Assembly (NCBI GenBank): GCA_902826605.1 | Contig: CADEFM010000006.1 | Span: forward strand, 124,001-188,000 | Direction of reading: 5' to 3' | Length of the DNA: 64,000 nt | Source: an uncultured Acidobacteriota bacterium | GTDB lineage: Bacteria; Acidobacteriota; Terriglobia; Bryobacterales; Bryobacteraceae | In this document: positions 43,990 through 52,287 of the stretch, piece by piece | How positions within the stretch are numbered: position 1 is the stretch's first letter | How the letters are laid out: every line of letters begins with the position of its first letter | Notes under the pieces: model-generated | Told to the model about the DNA's origin: nothing | The model's input: the letters and a program-made list of their open reading frames with translations, nothing else | Database searches by the model: none | Position numbers and translations under genes: made by a program

Positions 43990-44960
43990 TCTCCGCAAAG
44001 CCACTGCATGAAATTGGAGCCGGTGTTGGTGAATTCGAAAGAATGCAGGCCCAGGTGACTGGCCAGATCTCTGCATGCCAGAATGCCCCGCACGCTGTTG
44101 CCTTGCGCGTCGAGTTTTGGCGAATACACAGCGATACCCAGCTGACGGTTGACCACGGCGAAGATGCCTCCGGAAACGCCGCTTTTCGCAGGCACTCCCA
44201 CTTCATATGCCCATCCTCCTGCGTAATCGTATAGTCCGCAGGTGAACATCAAGGTCAGCACATATTTGATGAGCTGAAAATCGAACACGCTTTCGCCCGA
44301 TACCGGACTGCGGCCCATGTTGGCCAGCGTCGCGGCCATCATCGCCAGATCGCGGCAATTCACAAGCATGGAGCACTGTGCGAAATATTGATGCAGCGAC
44401 TCGTTCACTCCTTCGTCGATAATGCCAAAATTGCGCATCAGATAGGCGATGGCGCGATTCCGGTTGCCGGTGAGCGTTTCCGATTCGAGCACCGCCTCGT
44501 CAATAGTGAGAGTTCTTCCGGCGGCCCGGGACATGGTTGCAAGAAACGCGGCGATGCCGGCCTCTGTGGGGGTCTGTTTGATGAGCGATGCGATGGCGAT
44601 GGCTCCCGCGTTGATCATCGCGTTGAAGGGGCGGGTGGTCTTGGGGTCGAGCTCGATGGAATTGAAAGCATCGCCGCTGGGCTCCACGCCCACGTGCTGC
44701 CGGACTTTCTGCATACCGTGCTGTTCGAGCGCCATCTGGAATGCGAACGGCTTGCACATGGATTGGATGGTGAACTCCCGTTCCCAATCCCCCGCTGTAA
44801 ACAGTTGTCCGTCGACGGTGGCCAGGCAAATCCCGAAGTCTTGCGGGTTTGCGCGGCCAAGTTCCGGGATGTAGGTAGCCACTGTGCCGTCATCCACCTT
44901 CTTGTATTTCGTGTGGACTTCGTCGATGATTTCCTGGATTTGAGTGGTGGCTGGGGTCAT
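43986..44960 (-). CDS. glsA: Glutaminase, serine-dependent beta-lactamase superfamily
   Basis: The enzyme hydrolyses glutamine to glutamate and ammonia. The 324-residue protein has the SxxK catalytic motif at S67-K70 (IQSMCKPF), PSGDAFNSIE near 100, NAMINAGAIAI near 122 and AYEVGVPAKSGVSGG, which holds the KSG triad. This length and set of motifs is standard for the GlsA family. It converges on the preceding exported-protein gene. Confidence 0.95.
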   Translation of the reverse strand: MTPATTQIQEIIDEVHTKYKKVDDGTVATYIPELGRANPQDFGICLATVDGQLFTAGDWEREFTIQSMCKPFAFQMALEQHGMQKVRQHVGVEPSGDAFNSIELDPKTTRPFNAMINAGAIAIASLIKQTPTEAGIAAFLATMSRAAGRTLTIDEAVLESETLTGNRNRAIAYLMRNFGIIDEGVNESLHQYFAQCSMLVNCRDLAMMAATLANMGRSPVSGESVFDFQLIKYVLTLMFTCGLYDYAGGWAYEVGVPAKSGVSGGIFAVVNRQLGIAVYSPKLDAQGNSVRGILACRDLASHLGLHSFEFTNTGSNFMQWLCGD

Positions 44961-45073
44961 AGACCACCGGTATGCGGAACCGGAAGTGTAAGTCTAAGGG
45001 GATTGCCCAGCACCCGTCCAATCGAAACTTTCGATGGGACGGAAAATTTCCTTGAATCGCAAGGACGTTGGCG

Positions 45074-47758
45074 TTAAGCCAGGTCGAACTTCTCGTGATG
45101 CAACTGGGGATCGCTCTTCACGATCACCGGCCGGCGCAATAGTTCCTCGAGTTCCTCAAGGTACTTGTTCTCATGCGATTTGAGCACCTTGGCAACGTCG
45201 GGATGCACGCGCAGCATCACGTCCTTGCCGTCGATGCTCTTGGCGATTTTGCGCGCTTCGGTGAGCAGTTCGCCCACCACGGTCTGTACGCTCTTAATGT
45301 AACCCGCGCCTTCGCAATGCGGGCAGGGGGCGCACAGCGTGCGTTCGAGCGATTGCTTCACTCGCTTGCGCGTGATGGCCACCAATCCAAAATCGTTGAA
45401 CTGGAGAATTTTATAGGGAGCGCGATCGGCGCGCATCGCTTCTTCGAGCGCTTGCATTACTTTCTGACGGTTCTTACGCTCATCCATGTCGATGAAGTCG
45501 ATCACGATGATGCCGCCCAGATCGCGCAGGCGGATTTGCCGGACGATTTCCTTAATCGCTTCCGTGTTGGTTTTGACGATCGTGTCTTCCAGCCGGTTGG
45601 TTTTGCCGACGTACTTGCCGGTGTTGACGTCGATGGCCACCAGCGCTTCGGTCTGGTTGATCACGATGAAGCCGCCGGACTTCAGCCACACCTTGGGACG
45701 CAGCGCTTTTTCGAGCTCACTGGTGATATTGAACGCGTCGAAAATCGGCGCTTCGCGGGTGTACAGCTTGACCTTGCCGGTGAGTGATGGCTGGAAGCGC
45801 TCGACAAAGCGCACCACGTTTTCATACATCTCTTCGTTGTCGATCCACACGGCCTTAAACGTGTCCGTCAACTGGTCCCGCAGAATTCGCTGCACAATGT
45901 CGAGATCGTGATGCAGCAACATGGGCGCACGGCGCTTGTCCGCCCGCGTCTTAATGTCCTGCCACAGGTCATACAGGAACTGCATATCGCCGGCGATTTC
46001 GTCTTCGGTCCGGCCTTCGGCTGCGGTGCGAGTAATGAAGCCTCCCACCGTCCCTGGGCGCTTTGCTTGCAGTATCCGTTTTAAGCGCAAACGCTCGTCA
46101 TCGCTCGCAATTTTACGCGACACGCCGGTATGCTCAAGCGTTGGCATATAGACCACATAGCGTCCCGGCAATGCGATGTGCGAAGTGATGCGTGCGCCTT
46201 TTTGGCCCAGCGGCTCTTTGGCGATCTGAACGATGATTTCTTGGCCTTCCTTGAGAAGATCGGAGATCGATGGCTGCTGAACGTTGGGACGCGAGACGTT
46301 GCGCGTGTCGCGCGGCGCGTCGGACGGTGCATCGGGGCGCGGTCCGGAACGGGTATCGGCATTCGCTTCCACGGTTGCCGCCCCTGCTGCTTCCGGCCCC
46401 CTGGGTAACTCGCGGGAATCGCGTGGTTCACCACCGCGCCCGCCCCTGCGGCGTCCGCGCCGCTGCATGCGGTGCGGATAGCGCCCGCCTTGTTCGCGTA
46501 CTTCGGCCGTGCCCGATTCCGCGGCTGCGGCCGCCGCAGGTTCCTCAGAAGGATCGATCTCAATTCCTTCCACGTCGCCAAGGATCATGGCCTGGATGTC
46601 GTGATCTTCATCTTCATCGAGCAGTGAAGTGACAGGAGGAAAATCATTTACGGGATTCTCTCCGTCGTAATCGGCGTTATCCGCGGTGGGAATTTCGGCA
46701 TCCTCCTCCGGGATTGCGGAGCTGTCCACTGCGTCCGCGATTTCCGGGATCATCTCCGGGAGCACCTCGGGGAGAGACACGAAACTGGCCACCGATTCCG
46801 CTCCCTGATTGAACTCCTGGGTCCCTTGGACTTCGTGCATCGGCGCGTCGGGCAGCGCATTTTCAGGAGGATAATGTGTCGGCTGGTTATACTCGGATTC
46901 TTCGCTCTCGATCTCTTCAATATCAGCACCTGCTGGCAAGGCATCCACAGATGGGGGCGGCAGCGCGCTCGCACGGCTGTATTTCGCCAGTGACTCACCT
47001 GGCAGCAGGATGGGCGTCGCTACTTCGACGGACTCCATTGCGCTCGGGAGGGGCGTTTCTTTCTGTCCGGAATCCGCAGCGCTGCGATCGAGCACTGCGG
47101 TGCGAGCGGTGTCACTCGCTTGTTCGGAGCGGACGTGAGTTTGGTCGCCGGCGTACTTCGAATCCGGGAACCCGCGGCCTCCACGCTTGTGACGCCGTGT
47201 GCGGCGGCCTCTGCGTTCTCCCCGGTCCCGGCGGTCGCCGGAGGCATCCGTCAGGGCGGCGCTCGGCGAAGCTGCGGGTACTGGCGCGGATTCGTCGGTG
47301 GGTGGCGTTTCGGTTGAGGCCTCGCCTTCGGCGGCGGTCGCCGCTTCTTCGAGTGGCCCGGCGCTTTGGGTGGAGGCATCGGAGGGAGGTTGGGCAACCT
47401 GCTGGGGAGCATCTCTTTGTGGACCACGGCGGTCGCGATCATCACGTCCGCGGCCGCGATCACGATCCCTTCCGCCGTCACGGCCGCGCGGAGCTCGCTC
47501 GTCGCCCGTCACCTTATCGATGTCGTCGTGTTCTTCGAGGAAATCCGAGACGTATAGAAACGTGTCTCTCTCCAGGCCCACATCGACAAACGCCGATTGC
47601 ATTCCTGGCAGCACGCGCGTGACGCGCCCTTTGTGAATGCTTCCGGCGAGGGAATACTCATTGGAACGCTGGAAATACAACTCACACAACTGATCCTCTT
47701 CGAGCAGCGCCACCTTGGTCTCGTGCCGGTTGGACGAGATCACCATTTCCTTACTCAT
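45074..47758 (-). CDS. rne: Ribonuclease E/G with a large insertion in the S1 domain
   Basis: This is the endonuclease that starts mRNA decay and processes rRNA. The S1 domain starts at residues 38-80 (SIHKGRVTRVLPGMQSAFVDVG), is interrupted by about 415 residues (82-497) that are Arg/Glu/Pro-rich and disordered, and resumes at 498-550 (SDLLKEGQEIIVQIAKEPLG). The catalytic core keeps D710 (VAIDVNTG) and D754 (IVIDFIDM), and the zinc-link CPHC at 812-815. There is no long C-terminal degradosome tail as in E. coli RNase E, so partner binding may use the insertion. Confidence 0.92.
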   Translation of the reverse strand: MSKEMVISSNRHETKVALLEEDQLCELYFQRSNEYSLAGSIHKGRVTRVLPGMQSAFVDVGLERDTFLYVSDFLEEHDDIDKVTGDERAPRGRDGGRDRDRGRGRDDRDRRGPQRDAPQQVAQPPSDASTQSAGPLEEAATAAEGEASTETPPTDESAPVPAASPSAALTDASGDRRDRGERRGRRTRRHKRGGRGFPDSKYAGDQTHVRSEQASDTARTAVLDRSAADSGQKETPLPSAMESVEVATPILLPGESLAKYSRASALPPPSVDALPAGADIEEIESEESEYNQPTHYPPENALPDAPMHEVQGTQEFNQGAESVASFVSLPEVLPEMIPEIADAVDSSAIPEEDAEIPTADNADYDGENPVNDFPPVTSLLDEDEDHDIQAMILGDVEGIEIDPSEEPAAAAAAESGTAEVREQGGRYPHRMQRRGRRRGGRGGEPRDSRELPRGPEAAGAATVEANADTRSGPRPDAPSDAPRDTRNVSRPNVQQPSISDLLKEGQEIIVQIAKEPLGQKGARITSHIALPGRYVVYMPTLEHTGVSRKIASDDERLRLKRILQAKRPGTVGGFITRTAAEGRTEDEIAGDMQFLYDLWQDIKTRADKRRAPMLLHHDLDIVQRILRDQLTDTFKAVWIDNEEMYENVVRFVERFQPSLTGKVKLYTREAPIFDAFNITSELEKALRPKVWLKSGGFIVINQTEALVAIDVNTGKYVGKTNRLEDTIVKTNTEAIKEIVRQIRLRDLGGIIVIDFIDMDERKNRQKVMQALEEAMRADRAPYKILQFNDFGLVAITRKRVKQSLERTLCAPCPHCEGAGYIKSVQTVVGELLTEARKIAKSIDGKDVMLRVHPDVAKVLKSHENKYLEELEELLRRPVIVKSDPQLHHEKFDLA

Positions 47759-48071
47759 CGCTTCATCCTTCCCGCGCGATGCACGCGCGATGGACTGGGG
47801 GCGGGAAGGGGAAGGCGGAGGGAGAGCGATCCGGCGTTTCGCGGGGCTGGTCTGGTCAGAGATCGCGGAATGGAGTTGTGCTCAACACATTCCGCCAACT
47901 TTCGCCGGGGCTAGCTCGCGCTCGAAGCCAATCAGGGGGAGCTCTGCCTGCACCACATCACAGGCGGCCACATTCCCGCGGGAAAGGCCTCGAAAAACTT
48001 TACTGCTGCCGAAATCGCTCGCAACGCCTGGCGCCCTTCGAGCGCCTGGTCCGATTGCCAATTCTAAATCT
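47759..48071. other. Gene-free leader upstream of rne
   Basis: This 313-base stretch lies between rodA and rne, both on the minus strand. No gene or terminator is evident. It is long enough for a regulated leader, as expected for RNase E autoregulation, but I could not identify a structure I would stand by. Confidence 0.4.
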
Positions 48072-49160
48072 TCAAGCCGAAAATCGCCGGAGCCGTACGT
48101 TGTTCACGAGCCCCAGCATCATAAATACCGAAAACGTGTTTGAGCCGCCCGAACTCATGAGCGGCAGGGGAATCCCCGTCACTGGCATAATACCCACCAC
48201 CATGCCGGCGTTGACCAGCAGGTGGAACAGCAGCAAAGCCGCCACCCCCATGCAGATATACATACCCGCCCGGTCCGGTGCCATTTGCGCGTTCTGGACA
48301 ATCTGCATGAGTAGCAAAAAATACAAGCCGAGCACCACTACCACTCCCACGAACCCGTGTTCCTCGGCAAAGGCCGAAAAAATGAAGTCGGTGTGTGGCA
48401 CCGGCAAAAACCGCAACTGCGTCTGCGTACCGCGCGTGACGCCACGGCCCCACATACCGCCGTCGCCCACCGCAATCTTCGACTGAATTACCTGGTACCC
48501 TGCGCCACGCGGATCGCGCGAAGGATCGAGGAACGTGACGAGCCGCGCCTTCTGATAGTCCTTTAGGAAAAACCATCCGGCCGGCAGCACCAGCGCTCCC
48601 GCCAGCGCGATTACGGCCACATAGCGCCATGGCAACCCAGCCACCAAAACTCCAGCCGCCAGCACCGGCAGATATGTCAATCCAGTGCCCAAGTCCGGCT
48701 GATACATAACCAGGGCCGCCGGAATAATGACCAACACTCCCAATTTGAGGAGGTCGCGAAGTCCCACCCCGTCGCGCTTCAACTCCGAAAGGTACCTCGC
48801 TACTAACAATATTATCACCAATTTGACAAATTCCGAGATCTGGAAATTGACCCCGAATATCTTGATCCAACGGCGCGAACCGAACACCAGGCGTCCCATT
48901 ACCAGTACTGCCACTAGCGCAGTGAGGCCCAAAGTGTATAAGACTGGAATTTGCGCCAGCAGGGTGTGGTAATCGATCGACGTAAACACCCACAGCAGAC
49001 CGACGCCCAGCACCACCCACAGGATCTGTTTCCACCAGGCATCTTGAAATTTTGTGCCGTAAGTGGCGGAATAGATTTGCAACACGCCGAGCGCGGAAAT
49101 GATGAGCGCAGTGGCCAGCAAGGACCAATCGGCATCACGAAAACTGCGATAACGCGCCAC
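48072..49160 (-). CDS. rodA: RodA/SEDS peptidoglycan glycosyltransferase
   Basis: A 362-residue SEDS protein that polymerises glycan strands for cell elongation. It has about ten membrane segments and the family motifs LVFGSRRWIKIFGVNFQISEFVK, YQPDLGTGL, the W-rich loop with GRGVTRGTQTQLRFLPVPHTDFIFSAFAEEHGF, and the C-terminal GIMPVTGIPLPLMSSGGSN. No penicillin-binding protein gene is adjacent. A long open frame in another frame (48064-49128) is a shadow. Confidence 0.95.
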   Translation of the reverse strand: MARYRSFRDADWSLLATALIISALGVLQIYSATYGTKFQDAWWKQILWVVLGVGLLWVFTSIDYHTLLAQIPVLYTLGLTALVAVLVMGRLVFGSRRWIKIFGVNFQISEFVKLVIILLVARYLSELKRDGVGLRDLLKLGVLVIIPAALVMYQPDLGTGLTYLPVLAAGVLVAGLPWRYVAVIALAGALVLPAGWFFLKDYQKARLVTFLDPSRDPRGAGYQVIQSKIAVGDGGMWGRGVTRGTQTQLRFLPVPHTDFIFSAFAEEHGFVGVVVVLGLYFLLLMQIVQNAQMAPDRAGMYICMGVAALLLFHLLVNAGMVVGIMPVTGIPLPLMSSGGSNTFSVFMMLGLVNNVRLRRFSA

Positions 49161-49251
49161 TGTGATTTAGTGTAACAGGGGAACCACGCATCATTCGGCG
49201 GAACTCCCGCGAAGCTGTATGCGTATCTGCTAGTGTCGGGAGGGTTTCAAC

Positions 49252-49593
49252 ATGTACTGCACTCATTGCGGCCTTCAGTTGCAAGAGACTAATAGATTCT
49301 GCCCTCAATGCGGGCAAGCAACGCCGTTCGCGGCGGAATCGGCCGGATTTTACAAACGAGAGCCGCGCTTGTTGCGAAGGTCGCTGCGAGATAAAAAGAT
49401 CGGCGGCGTGTGCGCGGGCTTAGCCGAATACCTGGACGTGGACGTAGTTTTAACGCGGGTTCTGGTCGTGGCGGCGATGATTGTCAGCGGTGGCCTGGGG
49501 CTGCTGGTCTATATCGCCGCGTGGATCATCATTCCGTTGGAGAGCCGCGAGGTGGTATTTCAGCCTTCAGGCTCTGTTGCCGCTGGACGTTAG
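49252..49593 (+). CDS. PspC-domain protein with N-terminal zinc ribbon
   Basis: A 113-residue protein with an N-terminal zinc ribbon (YCTHCG and FCPQCGQ) and a PspC domain (KKIGGVCAGLAEYLDVDVVLTRVLVVAAMIVSGGLGLLVYIAAWIIIPLE), which spans the membrane and in other bacteria senses envelope stress within the phage-shock response. The zinc ribbon is placed N-terminally as in the TIGR00266 protein of this window. A GGGAGGG site precedes the ATG. Confidence 0.88.
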   Translation: MYCTHCGLQLQETNRFCPQCGQATPFAAESAGFYKREPRLLRRSLRDKKIGGVCAGLAEYLDVDVVLTRVLVVAAMIVSGGLGLLVYIAAWIIIPLESREVVFQPSGSVAAGR

Positions 49594-49611
49594 TGGAGCT
49601 CGACGCCCGCG

Positions 49612-50742
49612 TTACCAGCGTCCCCTACCGCCAAAGCCGCGCCCGTAAAAGCCTCGGCCGCCGAATCCTCGGCCGTAGAAGCCTATACCGATGCGTGGAC
49701 CGAAAAAGCCGGGGTATCCCCAGCCATAGCCGCCCCAGCCGGGGCCCCAAGCACCGTAGTTTCCGTAGCCACCAAAACCACCGTATCCCCAGCCGCCGTA
49801 ACCAGGGCCGGCCTGCGTCACTGTTCGAGCTTGGTCGCCGGGCTGGTTATAGTCTTCCGGCGACACGTGACGGAACGCTTGGGGGGCCCGAGTGGTGTTG
49901 ACCGCAAGGGGCGCATTAACGCGGAAGCTTAATACCGACTCGGGGTAGATCATAGTTGGCCGGCCCCGGGTGAGCAGGACGCCGATCAGGGCTGCCCCCG
50001 CGCCGGCTCCCGCTCCGATGGCAGCTCCCTGGCCGCCGCCGGCCGCTGCACCGATGAGGGCCCCCAGACCGGTAGTGGCTCCAACCGCAGTGGCGTCGCG
50101 TCCGACTGATCCCGGGCCTTCATGCGCGACTAATTGTGAAATCAGCGGAATCTGAGAACCATCGACCAGGGTCATTTCGGTAAGTTCGATGGCGAGGCGG
50201 GAAGTGCCTTTCGAACGCCCGGCCTTGATAGCTTCCGCCACGCGGCCCGCGATCATTTGGCCGCGATCCGCGACAACGATGCCATCGACCACTAACGGCT
50301 TCACCAGAGAAGCCGAGAATACGTTGCCGGGCTGGCTGCGGTCAGAAGACAGGACCTGATTTACGCGCACGGAAATGAAAGTACCCGCGGGCACGATGAG
50401 CTGGGGTGGCGGCGGGGCCTGTTCCTGATAACGCTGAGGCGGCGGAGGCTGTCCGGGGCGGCCTTGAAACTGACCGCGCGGACCCAGGCGGCGCCAGCCA
50501 TCACCTTCACGCCCTTGGTCACGGGGATCACTTACCTGACCACGATCTTGATATGGCCCGGGAAAACGCTGATCGAGGTTCGATCCGTCATTCTCAAAGG
50601 GCGGAGGGTTTGCCGAATCCGGCTCCTGCCCCAGAGGAACAGCCTGCCGGTCATCGGGGAACTCTCCGGGTGGCGGCCCTTGTTGCGCGAACGTCAGAGC
50701 TGCCGTGGTAACGAGAATTGCGAGAGTTCTTGTGGTTTTCAT
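49612..50742 (-). CDS. Glycine-rich exported protein, unknown function
   Basis: The 376-residue product has a signal peptide (MKTTRTLAILVTTAALTFA), a Pro/Gln/Asp-rich segment (25-115), a compact domain (about 118-270; TFISVRVNQVLSSDRSQPGN, VPAGTFI, LAIELTEMTLVDGSQIPLIS), a Gly/Ala-rich membrane-like stretch (GAAAGGGQGAAIGAGAGAGAALIGVLL) and a Gly/Tyr-rich tail (GGYGNYGAWG, GRGFGGRGF). The middle resembles proteins that adjust to ionic strength or hold cell-surface charge, but I cannot assign a function. A palindrome sits 22 bases upstream of its start. Confidence 0.65.
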   Translation of the reverse strand: MKTTRTLAILVTTAALTFAQQGPPPGEFPDDRQAVPLGQEPDSANPPPFENDGSNLDQRFPGPYQDRGQVSDPRDQGREGDGWRRLGPRGQFQGRPGQPPPPQRYQEQAPPPPQLIVPAGTFISVRVNQVLSSDRSQPGNVFSASLVKPLVVDGIVVADRGQMIAGRVAEAIKAGRSKGTSRLAIELTEMTLVDGSQIPLISQLVAHEGPGSVGRDATAVGATTGLGALIGAAAGGGQGAAIGAGAGAGAALIGVLLTRGRPTMIYPESVLSFRVNAPLAVNTTRAPQAFRHVSPEDYNQPGDQARTVTQAGPGYGGWGYGGFGGYGNYGAWGPGWGGYGWGYPGFFGPRIGIGFYGRGFGGRGFYGRGFGGRGRW

Positions 50743-50763
50743 GGGATCGCCTCACAGACTATA

Positions 50764-50780
50764 TGGCATGCCTGATGCCA
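50764..50780. promoter_or_regulatory. Palindrome between divergent genes, sigma-54-like on both strands
   Basis: TGGCAT-GCCTG-ATGCCA is a perfect 6-base inverted repeat. Both strands keep the GG and GC spacing of a -24/-12 promoter (TGGCATG-N4-ATGC), so it could be a bidirectional RpoN site or an operator for a dimeric regulator. It lies between the glycine-rich exported protein gene and the cupin gene. Confidence 0.35.
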
Positions 50781-50908
50781 AATCCAGATTCCCTTGTTTC
50801 GCTTGCATATCATTGAGATGCGTCGATGGACCGAACGGTTGCGATTGAGTGAAAATCACCGCGGCTGGTGGATTTGGGCCAATGGGGCAGGCGTAAACTC
50901 AAGGAACT

Positions 50909-51235
50909 ATGTTCTTTAAAAATCTTAGTGCGATGGCGCGGTTTAATGCGGACAAGATGGGGAAGACTGATGTGGCGCGCGGGGACTCGATGCTGGTGGG
51001 CCTGAATTGCTTTGAGCCCGGGCAAGAGCATACGCTCCATGCACATGCGGGGCAGGACAAGCTCTACTACGTGCTGCAGGGATCGGCGAGCGTTGTGATC
51101 GGGGAGGAAGAGTACAAGCTCGAGGCCGGCGACGCGGCCTTTGCCCCATCCGAAGTGCCGCACTCCATGCGAAACCGGAGCGCGTCGCGGCTGATTGTAA
51201 TGGCCGTGCTGGCGCCGCCGCCGACGCTGAAGTAG
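50909..51235 (+). CDS. Single-domain cupin
   Basis: A 108-residue protein forming one beta-barrel with cupin motif 1 (EHTLHAHAGQDKLYYVLQG) and motif 2 (AFAPSEVPHSMRN), which hold the metal ligands. Substrates of small cupins vary widely and cannot be read here. The stop codon abuts the stop of the convergent YciI gene. Confidence 0.85.
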   Translation: MFFKNLSAMARFNADKMGKTDVARGDSMLVGLNCFEPGQEHTLHAHAGQDKLYYVLQGSASVVIGEEEYKLEAGDAAFAPSEVPHSMRNRSASRLIVMAVLAPPPTLK

Positions 51236-51523
51236 CTATTCGGGCAGCAAGCTGCGGTTGATGAAGACCGGATTCCACTGGCGTATCGTCCAACTGGCGA
51301 AGACGCCTGCTTTGGCGAAAGGATCGTCGCGCAACATGGCCTCTACGTCGTCCTTCGTGTCGGCGGAGTACACAATGAGCGCTCCGCTATCGTCTCCGAA
51401 TGGGCCGTTGATGGCCATGCGTCCCGCATCACGGAGGCCCATCAGATACTGCCGGTGGGATGGGCGGATTTCCGCGATTTTACTCTTGTCTGTTCCGTAG
51501 GAGATCACAGCGGCAAAGATCAT
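51236..51523 (-). CDS. YciI-family protein
   Basis: A 95-residue dimeric alpha-beta-barrel protein of the YciI group (HRQYLMGLRDAGRMAINGPFGDDSGALIVYSADTKDDVEAMLRDDPFAKAGVFASWTIRQW). The conserved DDPF motif and histidine near the N terminus are present. Some family members are EthD-like or dechlorinase-like; function here is unknown. Its stop abuts the convergent cupin gene. Confidence 0.85.
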   Translation of the reverse strand: MIFAAVISYGTDKSKIAEIRPSHRQYLMGLRDAGRMAINGPFGDDSGALIVYSADTKDDVEAMLRDDPFAKAGVFASWTIRQWNPVFINRSLLPE

Positions 51524-51603
51524 GTATTGTTCCTTGTGGGTGAATCAAGTATTGGCAAAAGCGGAGGCCTATTCACCGCTATTCCTGTAAGTATACTGGA
51601 GCG

Positions 51604-52278
51604 ATGCAAATCATTGGAGCTGGGTTTGGCCGCACAGGAACGCTGAGTCTAAAAATCGCGCTGGAGCAGCTTGGTTTCGATCCTTGTTATCACATGGCTG
51701 AGGTGATCGCGCCCCGGCCGGGTGTGAATGACGGACACTTGTCGGCATGGGCCGATTTCGCCGCGGGGCGCAAGCCGATGGACTGGCGCTGGCTATTTCA
51801 AGGCTATCGGGCGACGGTGGATTTCCCAGCATGCAAATTTTATCGCGATCTAACGGCGATTTACCCGGAAGCCAAAGTGATTCTGACGACACGCGACGCG
51901 GAGAAATGGTTCAAGTCTTGGGCTTCGCTGTGGGCGGCCGTCGACGAAATCAATCAACCCGGGAAAGTTGTCCGCGGTCGGGAATTTTTCTCCTTCACGG
52001 AAAATCTGATTCGCACGGGTATGTTTGGAGGGAGGATCGAACACGATTCCAGCATCGCGGAGTTCAACCGGCACAACGCGGAAGTCATTGCGACGGTGCC
52101 GCCGGAGAAGTTGCTGGTTTTTCAAGTGGACCAGGGATGGGGGCCTCTGTGCGCGTTTCTGAATGTTCCCGCCCCGGATACTCCGTTTCCGCATGTCAAT
52201 GAAGCAGAGGGGATGGCGGAAAAGATGAAGCCGATGTTTTGGGGCCAGGGCGCGCCCGTCGAGAGCGTGTACCGCTAG
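51604..52278 (+). CDS. Sulfotransferase-like protein
   Basis: A 224-residue protein with the 5'-phosphosulfate-binding loop IIGAGFGRTGTLSLKIALEQLG at its N terminus, followed by a DLTAIYPEAKVILTTRDAEKWFKSW segment that matches the 3'-phosphate site of PAPS-dependent sulfotransferases (and related kinases of the same fold). A GGAG site precedes the ATG. The acceptor is unknown. It lies 9 bases upstream of the AlaC-like aminotransferase, so cotranscription is likely. Confidence 0.78.
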   Translation: MQIIGAGFGRTGTLSLKIALEQLGFDPCYHMAEVIAPRPGVNDGHLSAWADFAAGRKPMDWRWLFQGYRATVDFPACKFYRDLTAIYPEAKVILTTRDAEKWFKSWASLWAAVDEINQPGKVVRGREFFSFTENLIRTGMFGGRIEHDSSIAEFNRHNAEVIATVPPEKLLVFQVDQGWGPLCAFLNVPAPDTPFPHVNEAEGMAEKMKPMFWGQGAPVESVYR

Positions 52279-52287
52279 AATTGGAAA

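Noticed and set aside
46876..47622. Plus-strand open frame of 248 codons
   Set aside because: Antisense to the disordered insertion of RNase E/G, where biased composition keeps frames open.
48064..49128. Minus-strand open frame of 354 codons overlapping rodA
   Set aside because: It lies almost wholly inside rodA in another frame and has no family resemblance; rodA has all SEDS motifs.
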